From Litoribacillus peritrichatus (GTDB lineage: Bacteria > Pseudomonadota > Gammaproteobacteria > Pseudomonadales > Litoribrevibacteraceae), in NCBI RefSeq assembly GCF_039537985.1, contig NZ_BAABBN010000015.1, positions 186,001 through 250,000 of the forward strand: a stretch of 64,000 bases of DNA. The letters are read 5' to 3'. The notes under the pieces are model-generated. The model was not told the origin of the DNA and searched no databases. It saw only the letters and a program-made list of their open reading frames with translations. The translations under genes were made by a program, and so were the position numbers. Shown here one piece after another: positions 43,643 to 53,327 of the stretch. The number at the start of each line of letters is the position of its first letter. Position 1 is the first letter of the stretch.

Positions 43643-44503
43643 ATGGCGATTTCAGCTGCATTGGTTAAAGAATTACGTGAGCGTACTGGTTTAGGTATGC
43701 TTGAGTGTAAAAAAGCACTTAAAGAAACAGATGGTAATGTAGATCTAGCGATTGAAAACCTTCGTAAAAACTCTGGCTTGAAGGCTGCTAAGAAAGCAGA
43801 TCGCACAGCGGCAGATGGTGTTGTTGCAGTTAAAGTTGCTGAAGATAAGTCGTACGCAGTGATTCTTGAGGTAAACTGTGAGACGGACTTCGTTGCTCGT
43901 GACGAAGCTTTCCTTGCGCTAACAAACAGTGTGTTGGATAAGGCGTTCGCTGAAAAATCAACAGATGTTGAAGCTTTGATGGCTGGTGAGTTGGAAGAAA
44001 CTCGTCAGGCGTTGGTTCAGAAGATCGGTGAGAACATGACAGTTCGTCGTCTTCAGATCGTTGAAGGCGCTTTGGTAGATGGTTATGTTCACTCAAACAA
44101 CCGCATTGCTGTGCTAACAGCGTTGACTGCGGGTGAAGCTGAGTTGGCAAAAGACATTTCTATGCATGTTGCTGCAGTTAATCCTCGTGTCGTTAAAACA
44201 GAGGATATGTCTGACGCGGAAGTAGAAAAAGAGAAAGAGATCATTAAGGCGCAGCCTGATATGGAAGGCAAGCCGGCAGAGATCGTTGAGAAAATGATGG
44301 GTGGTCGTATTAAGAAGTTCTTGAAAGAGAATAGCTTGGTTGAGCAGCCTTTTGTTAAAAACCCTGAGTTAACTGTTGGTGCATTGGCTAAGCAGTCTGG
44401 CGCTGAGGTTGTTACTTTTGTTCGCTTTGAAGTGGGTGAAGGTATTGAAGTCGAGAAGAAAGACTTCGCTCAAGAAGTTGCGGAGCAATTGGCAGGTAAA
44501 TAA
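43643..44503 (+). CDS. tsf: Elongation factor Ts
   Basis: EF-Ts recycles EF-Tu. The start block AISAALVKELRERTGLGMLECKKAL (EF-Ts signature 1) and EVNCETDFVARDEAF (signature 2, TDF contacting EF-Tu) identify it. The 286 residues compare with 283 in E. coli. ATG 43643 was chosen because GAGG at 43630-43633 is nine bases upstream; ATG 43637 and TTG 43628 are too close. A strong terminator follows. Confidence 0.98.
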   Translation: MAISAALVKELRERTGLGMLECKKALKETDGNVDLAIENLRKNSGLKAAKKADRTAADGVVAVKVAEDKSYAVILEVNCETDFVARDEAFLALTNSVLDKAFAEKSTDVEALMAGELEETRQALVQKIGENMTVRRLQIVEGALVDGYVHSNNRIAVLTALTAGEAELAKDISMHVAAVNPRVVKTEDMSDAEVEKEKEIIKAQPDMEGKPAEIVEKMMGGRIKKFLKENSLVEQPFVKNPELTVGALAKQSGAEVVTFVRFEVGEGIEVEKKDFAQEVAEQLAGK

Positions 44504-44523
44504 GTTCTTGCTTAGATTGTTCG

Positions 44524-44552
44524 AAAAAGCGTCCATTGGACGCTTTTTTTTT
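44524..44552 (+). terminator. Intrinsic terminator after tsf
   Basis: An 11-bp perfect stem AAAAAGCGTCC/GGACGCTTTTT with a three-base loop is followed by further T residues. The pyrH promoter candidate begins immediately downstream. Confidence 0.9.
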
Positions 44553-44561
44553 GAAATCGTG

Positions 44562-44567
44562 TATACT
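44562..44567 (+). promoter_or_regulatory. Probable -10 element for pyrH-frr
   Basis: TATACT followed by TGCGCG lies 34 bp before the pyrH start and just after the tsf terminator, so a promoter is needed here. No clear -35 is present at 16-18 bp; the terminator stem occupies that position. Confidence 0.4.
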
Positions 44568-44600
44568 TGCGCGTGATTTAAAATATGCGAGATTAGGTTT

Positions 44601-45341
44601 ATGCCCGTCAAAGACAGTCAAGCTAAATATAAGCGTATTCTGCTCAAGTTGAGTGGTGAAGCTCTCATGGGTGAGGGCGATTTTGGGATTGACCCGAAAG
44701 TTCTGGATGATATGGCCTTGGTTGTAGGTCAATTGGTAGGTATTGGTGTCCAGGTTGGTTTAGTTATCGGTGGCGGTAACATATATCGTGGCGCTGCTTT
44801 AAGTGAAGCAGGCCTGGATCGTGTTACTGGTGATCATATGGGGATGTTGGCAACGGTTATGAATGGCCTGGCCATGCGGGACGCGCTTGAGCGTTCGAAT
44901 ATTTCATCTCATGTTATGTCTGCTATTCCAATGAGTGGTGTGGTTGAGCACTACGACCGCAGAAAAGCCATGCGTTACCTGAATATGGGTGATGTGGTGA
45001 TTTTCTCTGCAGGAACTGGTAACCCGTTCTTTACTACGGATTCAGCGGCGTGTTTGCGCGGTATTGAAATTGAAGCTGACGTTGTGATTAAAGCAACTAA
45101 AGTGGATGGCGTTTATACGGATGATCCGGTTAAAAATCCAGATGCAGTAAGATACGACAGCTTGTCATTTGATGAAGTGTTAGAACGTAAGTTGGGTGTG
45201 ATGGATTTGACTGCTATTTGCTTGTGCAGTGACCATAACATGCCAATTCGAGTGTTGGATATGAATAAGCCTGGTGCACTGTTAACCGCAGTTAATGGTG
45301 GCGACGAAGGCACATTAATTGAAGGGGCGAAGAATGATTAA
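44601..45341 (+). CDS. pyrH: UMP kinase
   Basis: PyrH phosphorylates UMP to UDP and is the bacterial hexameric amino-acid-kinase-fold enzyme. LLKLSGEALMGEGDFGIDP opens it; GGGNIYRGAAL, DHMGMLATVMNGLAMRD and GTGNPFFTTDSAACLR are diagnostic. The 246 residues are normal (E. coli 241). Its last eight bases overlap the start of frr. With pyrG at the end of the window it feeds pyrimidine nucleotide synthesis. Confidence 0.98.
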   Translation: MPVKDSQAKYKRILLKLSGEALMGEGDFGIDPKVLDDMALVVGQLVGIGVQVGLVIGGGNIYRGAALSEAGLDRVTGDHMGMLATVMNGLAMRDALERSNISSHVMSAIPMSGVVEHYDRRKAMRYLNMGDVVIFSAGTGNPFFTTDSAACLRGIEIEADVVIKATKVDGVYTDDPVKNPDAVRYDSLSFDEVLERKLGVMDLTAICLCSDHNMPIRVLDMNKPGALLTAVNGGDEGTLIEGAKND

Positions 45342-45891
45342 TGAAGTTAAGCAGGACGCTGAAAATCGGATGAAAAAGTCCATTGAAGCGTTAGGGAACG
45401 CGTTCGCTAAAATTCGTACGGGCCGTGCGCACCCAAGTATTCTAAATGGTGTGATGGTGTCTTATTACGGCGCTGATACTCCGTTAAGTCAATTGGCGAA
45501 TATCAACGTTGAAGACGCCAGAACCTTAGCGGTTGTGCCTTGGGAAAAGCCGATGGTGCCTGAAATTGAAAAGGCGATCATGAAGGCTGATCTGGGTCTT
45601 AATCCATCGACTAATGGTGATAAGATTCGAGTGCCGATGCCGGCATTGACGGAAGAAACCCGTAAGAACTACATCAAACAGGCTCGTGCTGAAGCAGAGA
45701 CGGCGCGTGTATCTGTGCGAAATGCCCGAAGAGATGCGAACTCGGATATTAAAGATCTTCTTAAAGAGAAAGAGCTGACTGAAGATGATGCTCGTCGTGC
45801 AGAAGATGAAGTTCAAAAGATCACGAATAAGTTCATCGCTCAGGTGGATGCGGATCTTGTTAAAAAAGAAGCGGATTTGATGGAAATCTAA
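45334..45891 (+). CDS. frr: Ribosome recycling factor
   Basis: RRF splits post-termination ribosomes with EF-G. The 185 residues equal the E. coli length. The three-helix-bundle motifs are present: KIRTGRAHPSILNGVMVSYYG near residues 26-46, and PWEKPMVPEIEKAI. ATG 45334 overlaps pyrH by eight bases with GGGGCGAAG as ribosome-binding site. Upstream TTG 45319 would give a spurious five-residue extension. A terminator follows. Confidence 0.98.
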   Translation: MINEVKQDAENRMKKSIEALGNAFAKIRTGRAHPSILNGVMVSYYGADTPLSQLANINVEDARTLAVVPWEKPMVPEIEKAIMKADLGLNPSTNGDKIRVPMPALTEETRKNYIKQARAEAETARVSVRNARRDANSDIKDLLKEKELTEDDARRAEDEVQKITNKFIAQVDADLVKKEADLMEI

Positions 45892-45924
45892 ACCGGTTCT
45901 GGCTCAGTTTGAGTTGTGTTACTG

Positions 45925-45957
45925 ACAGGTAGGTATTTAGTATCTACCTGTTTTTTT
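45925..45957 (+). terminator. Intrinsic terminator after frr
   Basis: ACAGGTAG/CTACCTGT forms an 8-bp stem around an 11-bp loop and is followed by seven T residues. uppS starts 37 bp further on. Confidence 0.85.
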
Positions 45958-45993
45958 GGTATTGATGTTTTTATTTTTTATTGACTGTTTATT

Positions 45994-46743
45994 ATGACTG
46001 CTGACTCAGTAGAGAAAATAACGCCGAAGAATATTGCCATTATCATGGATGGTAATAATCGCTGGGCCAAACAACGTAAATTACCGAAGCTTGCTGGCCA
46101 TAAAGCCGGTTTGGATGCGGTTCGTAATGTTGTAGAGACCTGTTTGTCTCAAAAGGTAGAGAGTCTGACTTTATTTGCCTTCAGTAGTGAAAACTGGAAT
46201 CGGCCGGAAGATGAAGTAAAGGGGTTAATGTCTCTTTTTCTTTTGGCGTTGAAAAACGAAGTTCGAAAGCTGCATAAAAACAACATTCGTCTGAGAATTA
46301 TGGGTGACAAGTCGCGATTCAGCGATACATTGCAGGCCCATATTCATGAAGCAGAACAGAAAACAAAAGATAATGATGCAATGACTTTGGTGATTGCTGC
46401 AAATTATGGTGGTGAGTGGGATATTGTGAATGCCGCTCAGCAATGCGCGACAGATGTTGCTTTGGGTAAGATTAAACCTGAGGACATAAGTCGTGATTAT
46501 TTTGAAAGCCACATCGGCCTGTCGGGGGTGTCTGCTCCTGACTTGTACATTCGTACCGGTGGTGAAACCCGTATAAGTAACTTCATGCTATGGCAGGCTG
46601 CCTATGCCGAGCTGTACTTCAGTGATTTGTATTGGCCTGACTTTAAAGAAGAAGCTTTGTTGGCTGCAATAGCAGATTTTGGTCGTCGTCAAAGACGTTT
46701 TGGTATGACGTGCGAACAAGTGGAATCGAATTCAGGTTTGTGA
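45994..46743 (+). CDS. uppS: Undecaprenyl pyrophosphate synthase (cis-prenyltransferase)
   Basis: UppS makes the C55 lipid carrier for cell-wall synthesis. The catalytic Asp19 lies in IAIIMDGNNRWAKQR, followed by AGHKAGLDAVRNVV, TLFAFSSENWNRP and RTGGETRISNFMLWQAAYAELYF. The 249 residues are normal. It opens the run uppS-cdsA-dxr-rseP-bamA. dxr, two genes downstream, starts the isoprenoid pathway that feeds it. Confidence 0.98.
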   Translation: MTADSVEKITPKNIAIIMDGNNRWAKQRKLPKLAGHKAGLDAVRNVVETCLSQKVESLTLFAFSSENWNRPEDEVKGLMSLFLLALKNEVRKLHKNNIRLRIMGDKSRFSDTLQAHIHEAEQKTKDNDAMTLVIAANYGGEWDIVNAAQQCATDVALGKIKPEDISRDYFESHIGLSGVSAPDLYIRTGGETRISNFMLWQAAYAELYFSDLYWPDFKEEALLAAIADFGRRQRRFGMTCEQVESNSGL

Positions 46744-46799
46744 TGGCCGTAGGAATGGCTTTACTCTAGACGCTTTAGGGATATAGGAAAGGAATTGTT

Positions 46800-47606
46800 A
46801 TGTTAAAGCAGCGAATTATCACTGCATTGTTGTTGGCTCCGTTGGCCATTGGCGGAATTTTCTTTTTGCCTTACGAGTATTTTGCTTTATTTGTAGGTGC
46901 TGTGGCTATGATTGGTGCTTGGGAGTGGGCAAATCTGGCCGGTTTTGAGAGCCAATTAAAAAGAGTGGCGTATTCGGTTGTGATCGGTTTGGCTATGTTT
47001 GGAATCTATACCGCGCCGGGCATTAATGTGTTGAGTATCGGTATTGCCTGGTGGGGTTTGGCTCTGGTATTGGTGTTGGCTTATCCTGGGTTGGCGTCGC
47101 TGTGGGCTGCTAAGTGGATGCGCCTTGCTATTGGTGTACTGGTAATTGTTCCTTTCTGGAAAGGTCTGCTTTGGCTGAAACTTCAGGAAAACAGTGAGCT
47201 TGTTTTGCTGTACCTATGTTTGATGGTCTGGGGGGCTGATGTTGGAGCTTACTTCGCTGGTAAGAAGTGGGGGGTAAGTAAGCTGGCTCCCAAAGTAAGT
47301 CCTGGCAAATCATGGGCGGGTTTTTGGGGTGGAATGGTTTCTGCCATGATTATTGGTATCAGTGTGGGTGTTTTTGTCGGGATGTCACCTGTTCAGTTAA
47401 TTATTCTTGCACTGGTCAGTGCGGTGACGATTGCGGTTTCTGTACTGGGTGATTTGACGGAAAGTATGTTTAAACGATATCGCGGTATTAAGGACAGCAG
47501 TCAGTTGCTTCCTGGTCATGGCGGCGTGTTGGATCGTGTGGATAGCTTAACAGCAGCCGCTCCTGTGTTTGCACTTTTGTTGCTTATATCTGGTTTGACT
47601 TTTTGA
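46800..47606 (+). CDS. cdsA: Phosphatidate cytidylyltransferase
   Basis: CdsA makes CDP-diacylglycerol, the precursor of all phospholipids. The 268 residues are highly hydrophobic, with about seven to eight membrane helices. The C-terminal signature is complete: SPGKSWAGFWGG, then GDLTESMFKRYRGIKDSSQLLPGHGGVLDRVDSL near residues 215-250. An AGGAAAGGA site precedes the ATG. It follows uppS by 56 bp and abuts dxr by 3 bp. Confidence 0.97.
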   Translation: MLKQRIITALLLAPLAIGGIFFLPYEYFALFVGAVAMIGAWEWANLAGFESQLKRVAYSVVIGLAMFGIYTAPGINVLSIGIAWWGLALVLVLAYPGLASLWAAKWMRLAIGVLVIVPFWKGLLWLKLQENSELVLLYLCLMVWGADVGAYFAGKKWGVSKLAPKVSPGKSWAGFWGGMVSAMIIGISVGVFVGMSPVQLIILALVSAVTIAVSVLGDLTESMFKRYRGIKDSSQLLPGHGGVLDRVDSLTAAAPVFALLLLISGLTF

Positions 47607-47609
47607 TTT

Positions 47610-48791
47610 ATGCATAGTCCTCAACAGATCACAATATTAGGCGCAACGGGCAGTATTGGTTTAAGCACTCTGGATGTGGTTAAACGCCATTCAGATCGAT
47701 TCAATGTGTTTGCGCTTTCTGCCTTTTCCAGAGTAGATGAGTTAGCGGCCCTTTGTCAGCAGTACCTTCCTGTTTATGCTGTAGTTGCAGACGAAGCTTC
47801 TGCCAGGAAACTGACACACTTACTGGATGGCTTGGATACACAGGTTTTATTTGGAAGTGAGTCATTAGCTTATATTGCTTCTCATGAATCTGTTGATGTG
47901 GTCATGGCTGCCATCGTTGGGGCGGCAGGGCTATTACCTAATCTTGCAGCCGCGAAGGCCGGGAAGCGGGTATTGCTGGCCAATAAAGAATCCTTGGTGA
48001 TGTCTGGTCAGATATTCATGGAGACTGTAGAGCAGTCCGGCGCGGTTCTGTTGCCCATTGACAGTGAACATAACGCCATTTTTCAATGTCTTCCCAATGG
48101 TCGGTTTGATCAACATACCGGTGTTGAGAAAATACTGTTGACGGCCTCTGGTGGCCCTTTTCGCCAGTTTACTCTGGATCAACTCAATTCTGTGACACCC
48201 GCTCAAGCGGTGGCGCACCCAAATTGGTCAATGGGGCAGAAAATCTCGGTGGACTCCGCTTCTTTGATGAATAAAGGGTTGGAACTGATTGAAGCGTGTT
48301 GGTTGTTTCATTGCTCGGCAGATCAAGTGCAAGTGGTTGTTCACCCAGAAAGTGTTATCCACTCGATGGTGTCATATGTTGATGGCAGCGTTATCGCGCA
48401 AATGGGTAACCCGGATATGCGGACTCCGATTGCATATGGCCTGGCCTGGCCTGAGCGTTTGGCCTCCGGGGTTGAATCGCTTGACTTGTTTGAAGTGGCT
48501 CAGCTGAATTTTGAAAAGCCGGATTTGGTTCGTTTTCCTTGTTTAAAGCACGCAATGGAGTCTTTTCGTGTTGGGGGCATAGCACCAGCGGTGTTAAACG
48601 CCTCGAATGAAATTGCAGTATCCTCCTTTTTGTCGAAAAAAATCGCATTTATGGATATTCCTCGTGTGGTTGAGGGAACTCTTAACGAAATTGAAAATCG
48701 AAACGTAGACAGTCTGGATTCAATTCTTGAGGCGGACTCTCTGGCTAGGACAGTTTCCAAAAAACAAATAGAAAAATTGGACGGTCGTTAA
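47610..48791 (+). CDS. dxr: 1-deoxy-D-xylulose 5-phosphate reductoisomerase
   Basis: Dxr is the first committed enzyme of the MEP isoprenoid pathway. The NADPH motif GATGSIGLSTLDV is at residues 10-22. LLANKESLVMSG, LPIDSEHNAIFQC (metal ligands Asp and Glu) and the ASGGPFR loop identify it, as does SVDSASLMNKGLELIEACWLF. The 393 residues are close to E. coli (398). The gene is one base from rseP. Confidence 0.98.
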   Translation: MHSPQQITILGATGSIGLSTLDVVKRHSDRFNVFALSAFSRVDELAALCQQYLPVYAVVADEASARKLTHLLDGLDTQVLFGSESLAYIASHESVDVVMAAIVGAAGLLPNLAAAKAGKRVLLANKESLVMSGQIFMETVEQSGAVLLPIDSEHNAIFQCLPNGRFDQHTGVEKILLTASGGPFRQFTLDQLNSVTPAQAVAHPNWSMGQKISVDSASLMNKGLELIEACWLFHCSADQVQVVVHPESVIHSMVSYVDGSVIAQMGNPDMRTPIAYGLAWPERLASGVESLDLFEVAQLNFEKPDLVRFPCLKHAMESFRVGGIAPAVLNASNEIAVSSFLSKKIAFMDIPRVVEGTLNEIENRNVDSLDSILEADSLARTVSKKQIEKLDGR

Positions 48792-48792
48792 T

Positions 48793-50151
48793 ATGCTACA
48801 AATGCTTTTGGCAACGCTGGTAACTCTGGGGGTATTGATTACCTTTCATGAGTTTGGGCACTTTTGGGTGGCTCGACGTTGCGGTGTCGAAGTTCTGCGA
48901 TTTTCTATCGGCTTTGGTAAGCCTTTGTTTCGATGGACCGATAAGCACGGCACTGAATTTGTGGTAGCGGCGATTCCTCTCGGCGGTTATGTCAAAATGC
49001 TGGACGAGCGGGAAGGTGATATTCCAGCGGAAAAGTTAGATAAATCATTCAATCGTAAACCTGTATTGCAACGTATTGCGGTGGTAGCGGCCGGGCCGAT
49101 TGCCAACTTTTTGTTAGCCATCGTTTTGTATGCGGCTGTGTTTGGCATTGGCAGCACTACAGTAAAGCCGATGATTGGTGAGGTGGTTCCTGAATCAATT
49201 GCGAGTAAAGCAGGTTTAACTCCAGATCAGGTTATCACTGAAGTGGACGGTAAACAAGTACTGAACTGGACTCAGGTACAGTTGGCACTGGTTCGCCGGA
49301 TAGGTGAATCGGGCGAAATTCAGATGGTTACCGAAAGCTCAAATGGTTGGCCAACAAATCACACCTTGAAGATCGATCGCTGGCAAGAGGGTGTTCGGGA
49401 CCCAGACCCTTTTACATCGCTGGGTATTAAACCGTTTCAACTGCCTATTCCGCCGGTTTTAAATGAAGTGGTTAAAGGAAGTGCGGCGGATGCGTCCGGT
49501 TTGCAAACCGGGGATACCTTGCTTGCTATCAATGATACTGAGGTGGCTGACTGGCGTGAGGTGGTTGAACTTGTTCAGGCCAATCCAGGTAAGACGCTTT
49601 CACTTGAAGTACTTCGGGAAGGTCAGTCTTTGAATTTGGACTTAACACCAGGTTCAAAGTCAAATGATTCGGGTAAACAGATCGGTTACATGGGTGCGTC
49701 GGTTCAGACCGTCAGCTGGCCGGAAGAGTATTTGATTGAGCTGGAGTATGGCTTTTTTGAATCCTTGCAATTGGGTGTGATCAAGACCTGGGACATGTCT
49801 GTTTTGACGCTTGAGTCTATATGGAAAATGATTACCGGCTTGATCTCCGTTGAGAACATCAGTGGCCCGCTTACCATCGCAAAAGTTGCAGGCGATTCTG
49901 TAAGTTATGGCTTGGTGCCGTTTCTGTCCTTCCTTGCCTACGTCAGTGTCAGTCTTGGTGTGTTGAATTTGTTGCCAATCCCGGTATTGGATGGTGGACA
50001 TTTGGTGTATTACCTAATAGAGTTTGCGCGTGGCAAACCCCTCTCTCAAAGTATTCAGGAGTTAGGTTTAAAAGTCGGTGTGTTAATGATTGGCACACTC
50101 ATGATATTTGCCGTATTTAATGATATAAGCCGCTGGTTTATTGGAAGTTAA
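48793..50151 (+). CDS. rseP: Site-2 zinc metalloprotease RseP
   Basis: RseP cleaves the anti-sigma factor RseA in the membrane during the sigmaE envelope-stress response, and clears signal peptides. The zinc site HEFGH is at residues 19-23 in the first helix. Two PDZ domains follow (about residues 110-190 and 215-300). The C-terminal LDG motif is NLLPIPVLDGGHLVYY. The 452 residues match E. coli (450). It directly precedes bamA, the usual order. Confidence 0.97.
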   Translation: MLQMLLATLVTLGVLITFHEFGHFWVARRCGVEVLRFSIGFGKPLFRWTDKHGTEFVVAAIPLGGYVKMLDEREGDIPAEKLDKSFNRKPVLQRIAVVAAGPIANFLLAIVLYAAVFGIGSTTVKPMIGEVVPESIASKAGLTPDQVITEVDGKQVLNWTQVQLALVRRIGESGEIQMVTESSNGWPTNHTLKIDRWQEGVRDPDPFTSLGIKPFQLPIPPVLNEVVKGSAADASGLQTGDTLLAINDTEVADWREVVELVQANPGKTLSLEVLREGQSLNLDLTPGSKSNDSGKQIGYMGASVQTVSWPEEYLIELEYGFFESLQLGVIKTWDMSVLTLESIWKMITGLISVENISGPLTIAKVAGDSVSYGLVPFLSFLAYVSVSLGVLNLLPIPVLDGGHLVYYLIEFARGKPLSQSIQELGLKVGVLMIGTLMIFAVFNDISRWFIGS

Positions 50152-50178
50152 CCCTATTCTATTCAGGGATGTTGTTGC

Positions 50179-52761
50179 GTGCTGAATTTTAGTTTTCGAC
50201 GTTTATTTTTTGTTCTGGCTTTTTTACCGTCTTTTTCTTTTGCAAATGCGTTTACTGTTACTGATATTCGGGTAGATGGTCTTCAGCGGGTGACTGCTGG
50301 TAGTGTATTTGCGTCTTTTCCTGTATCCGTTGGTGATACAGTCAATCCTCGCCGCTTGGCAGAAGCAACGAAGCTTTTGTATAAAACCGGATCTTTTGAT
50401 GATATCAAGTTAAGCCGGGAAGGCAGTGTTTTGATCATCGAAGTGAAGGAACGACCTTTTATCAGTGGCATTGAGTTTAAAGGCAACTCGTCTATCCCCG
50501 ATGAAGAATTAACCAAAGGGCTTGAGCAGGCCGGGTTGGCTGAAGGTCGTTTGTTTAAGCGGATGACCATTGAACTGATTGAACAAGAGCTTGAGCGACA
50601 ATACATTGGCCAAGGTCGCTACGATGCCGATGTTAAAGTTAATATCGAAGAGTTGGCTCGAAACCGCGTTTCGTTGAACATCGATATTAAAGAAGGAACT
50701 TTGGCGGCGGTCACTCACATAAATATTGTGGGCAATGAAACGTTTGAATCCGAAGACCTTTTGAACCAGTTTGATTTGTCTGAAAAAGACTGGATGTCCT
50801 TCATTACCAGTTCAGGTAACTATTCCCGTGAGCAACTGTCTGGTGACTTAGAGAAGTTAAAGTCCTGGTATTTGGATCGCGGCTACATCGACTTCAGTGT
50901 TGAATCCACCCAGGTTTCCATCAGCCCGGATAAGTCTGAAATCTTCGTCACCATCAATATCTTTGAAGGCGAGCAATACACTGTCAATGAAGTGAATCTG
51001 GCTGGTGATGTGGTTGTTTCAGAGGAAGAAGTGCGTCGCCTGATTTTGGTGGATTCAGAACAGATTTTCTCAAGGCAGTTAGTGACCCTAAGTTCCGATT
51101 TCATTACCAAGCGTTTAGGTAATGAGGGTTATACCTTTGCTAACGTTAATGGCATTCCTCAAAAGGTTCCTGGCGAAAATAAAGTCGATATTACTTTCTT
51201 TGTTGATCCGGGCAAACGTGCTTACGTTCGTCGTATCTCTTTCAAAGGTAACACCAAAACTAAAGACGAAGTGATTCGACGAGAGATGCGTCAGCTGGAA
51301 GGCGGCTGGGCTTCGACCAATAAGATTGAACAATCCAAAACACGTCTGGAGCGTCTGGGCTTCTTCAAAACCGTTAACGTTGAAACGCCGCCTGTGCCGG
51401 GTACTACGGATCAGATTGATGTGGTTTATTCAGTGGAAGAACAGTCTTCAGGCAGCTTAACCGCCAGTGTTGGTTTCTCTCAATCAAGCGGTTTAATTCT
51501 AAGCGCCAGTGTCAGCCAGAATAACTGGATGGGCACGGGTAATCGTGTGTCTTTCGGGGTGTCCCGAAGCGACTTCCGAAACAGTGTGAACTTCTCCTAT
51601 CTTGATCCTTACTTTACGGTGGATGGCATCAGTCGCGGATTTAATTTGTTCTATCAGGAAACGGATTACAGCGAAGCCGACATTTCCAGCTATCAGACCG
51701 ACCGTTTTGGTGGTGGTGTCAACTTTGGTTATCCAATCAGCAACGTCGAGCGAATCAATCTGGACTTCAGTGTATCTCAGACGGAAATTACGCTGGGTTC
51801 AGAGCCTGCCCAGGAAATTTCAGGCTCGCCTGACCCGCTTGATGGGGTTGATCATTATGTGAATGAGCACTACACCACGGACTCTACTGCTGGCAGCAGT
51901 GACCCTACAGCAAATAATAATATTATCTGTGAGTTTGATGACCCTAGTTGCAGTCTTGGCGTTGTTGATAGACCTTCTGAAGAAGCCGGTGGTTTTATTG
52001 ATGAGGAGGGTGATTTGTTTCGGGATTTCTCGATCACTACTTCCTGGTCTCGCTCTACTTTGAATCGTGGTTTGATGCCAACGGCGGGCGCTTCGCAATC
52101 GTTGGCTTTAGAGGTGGCGACGCCGATCAGTGACGTCAGTTTTTATAAATTGACCTATAAAGGTCAGTTGTTTAAGCCGCTGACCAAGAAGAACGATTAC
52201 GTGCTGAGGTTCCGTACCGAGCTGGGCTATGGCGACTCTTACGGTGATGCCAGTGCCATGCCGTTCTGGGAGCATTATTACGCAGGCGGCATAGGCTCAG
52301 TTCGAGGTTTTGCTTCTAACTCGTTAGGACCAAGAACGACTCCTGCTGAAGTCTATGCAACAAGAACAGCTGTTGAGCAGTGTGATAATGGAGATTGTGA
52401 CTCTTATCCTGCGTATGTGATTGATGAAAATGGAGTCTATCAAACGGTTGAGGTGGGTGACGATGACCCGTTCGGCGGCAACGTCTTGATGGAAGGCTCT
52501 GCTGAATTGATCTTCCCGTTACCGTTTGTGGATGACCAAAGCTCATTCCGTACTGCGTTTTTCGTAGATGCCGGTCAGGTGTTTGATACTAACCGCACTG
52601 AATATGAGTTCGAATTAGGAGAAATACGTGCGGCAGCAGGTGTTTCATTATCGTGGGTGACTGCGATTGGGCCGCTGTCTTTCAGTTTGGCAAAGGCGCT
52701 TAATGACAAGGATGGTGACGATACTCAGGTGTTTGAATTTGCCTTGGGAAGACCATTTTAA
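50179..52761 (+). CDS. bamA: Outer membrane protein assembly factor BamA
   Basis: BamA folds beta-barrel proteins into the outer membrane. A signal peptide ends at about residue 24 (SFANA). Five POTRA domains run to about residue 420 (FTVTDIRVDGLQRVTAGSVF starts the first). A 16-strand barrel follows, with the loop-6 motif SVRGF near residue 707 and a C-terminal Phe. At 860 residues it exceeds E. coli BamA (810). An acidic loop at about residues 541-617 and another after loop 6, each with a Cys pair (CEFDDPSC, CDNGDC), account for the excess. The start is GTG 50179. Confidence 0.97.
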   Translation: MLNFSFRRLFFVLAFLPSFSFANAFTVTDIRVDGLQRVTAGSVFASFPVSVGDTVNPRRLAEATKLLYKTGSFDDIKLSREGSVLIIEVKERPFISGIEFKGNSSIPDEELTKGLEQAGLAEGRLFKRMTIELIEQELERQYIGQGRYDADVKVNIEELARNRVSLNIDIKEGTLAAVTHINIVGNETFESEDLLNQFDLSEKDWMSFITSSGNYSREQLSGDLEKLKSWYLDRGYIDFSVESTQVSISPDKSEIFVTINIFEGEQYTVNEVNLAGDVVVSEEEVRRLILVDSEQIFSRQLVTLSSDFITKRLGNEGYTFANVNGIPQKVPGENKVDITFFVDPGKRAYVRRISFKGNTKTKDEVIRREMRQLEGGWASTNKIEQSKTRLERLGFFKTVNVETPPVPGTTDQIDVVYSVEEQSSGSLTASVGFSQSSGLILSASVSQNNWMGTGNRVSFGVSRSDFRNSVNFSYLDPYFTVDGISRGFNLFYQETDYSEADISSYQTDRFGGGVNFGYPISNVERINLDFSVSQTEITLGSEPAQEISGSPDPLDGVDHYVNEHYTTDSTAGSSDPTANNNIICEFDDPSCSLGVVDRPSEEAGGFIDEEGDLFRDFSITTSWSRSTLNRGLMPTAGASQSLALEVATPISDVSFYKLTYKGQLFKPLTKKNDYVLRFRTELGYGDSYGDASAMPFWEHYYAGGIGSVRGFASNSLGPRTTPAEVYATRTAVEQCDNGDCDSYPAYVIDENGVYQTVEVGDDDPFGGNVLMEGSAELIFPLPFVDDQSSFRTAFFVDAGQVFDTNRTEYEFELGEIRAAAGVSLSWVTAIGPLSFSLAKALNDKDGDDTQVFEFALGRPF

Positions 52762-52794
52762 TATTCAATAATAACAAGGTTAAGGACTTTAATT

Positions 52795-53307
52795 GTGAAG
52801 AAACTAATTACTTTTTTGTCTGTTTGTATGATGGCTGTTTTACCTTCGTTGGCCTCGGCTGAAGCCAATATTGCAGTGGTGGATATCTATCGGGCACTGA
52901 TGTCTTCAACAGCGGCGAAAGCGGCAGTGGCTGAATTACAAAATGAATTCAAACCTGAACAGGAGCGTTTGACACAGCTTGAACAGGAAATTAAGGCCAA
53001 ACAAGAAAAAGGTCAGCGTGATGGCATGCTGATGACGGAAGATGATAAGCGTCGTTTGTTTGAAGAAATTCAAAGTAAAAAAGCAGATTATAAGCACATT
53101 GTTCAGAAACTTCAGAAAATGCAGGCTCAGCGTGAAAAGCAGTTTCTGGGTCAAAATAAAGCGACCATTGATGCGGCTTTGAAAGAGCTGGTAGACGAAT
53201 TAAAAATTGATTTGTTGGTGACTCGCGAAGCAACTTTGTGGGTGAGCCCGGACTTGGACATCACTTTAAAGTTATTGGAAAAGCTGAACAGCAATCAAGC
53301 TAAATAA
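52795..53307 (+). CDS. skp: Periplasmic chaperone Skp/OmpH
   Basis: Skp carries unfolded outer-membrane proteins across the periplasm to BamA. The 170-residue protein has a signal peptide ending ASA at residue 22, then EANIAVVDIYRALMSS. A long charged helical hairpin follows (residues 45-115, rich in Glu, Lys and Gln), the tentacles of the trimer. The start is GTG 52795 with AAGGA upstream. It lies 33 bp after bamA and ends at a terminator. Confidence 0.94.
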   Translation: MKKLITFLSVCMMAVLPSLASAEANIAVVDIYRALMSSTAAKAAVAELQNEFKPEQERLTQLEQEIKAKQEKGQRDGMLMTEDDKRRLFEEIQSKKADYKHIVQKLQKMQAQREKQFLGQNKATIDAALKELVDELKIDLLVTREATLWVSPDLDITLKLLEKLNSNQAK

Positions 53308-53327
53308 CTGAAACGTATTGGAAGAAA

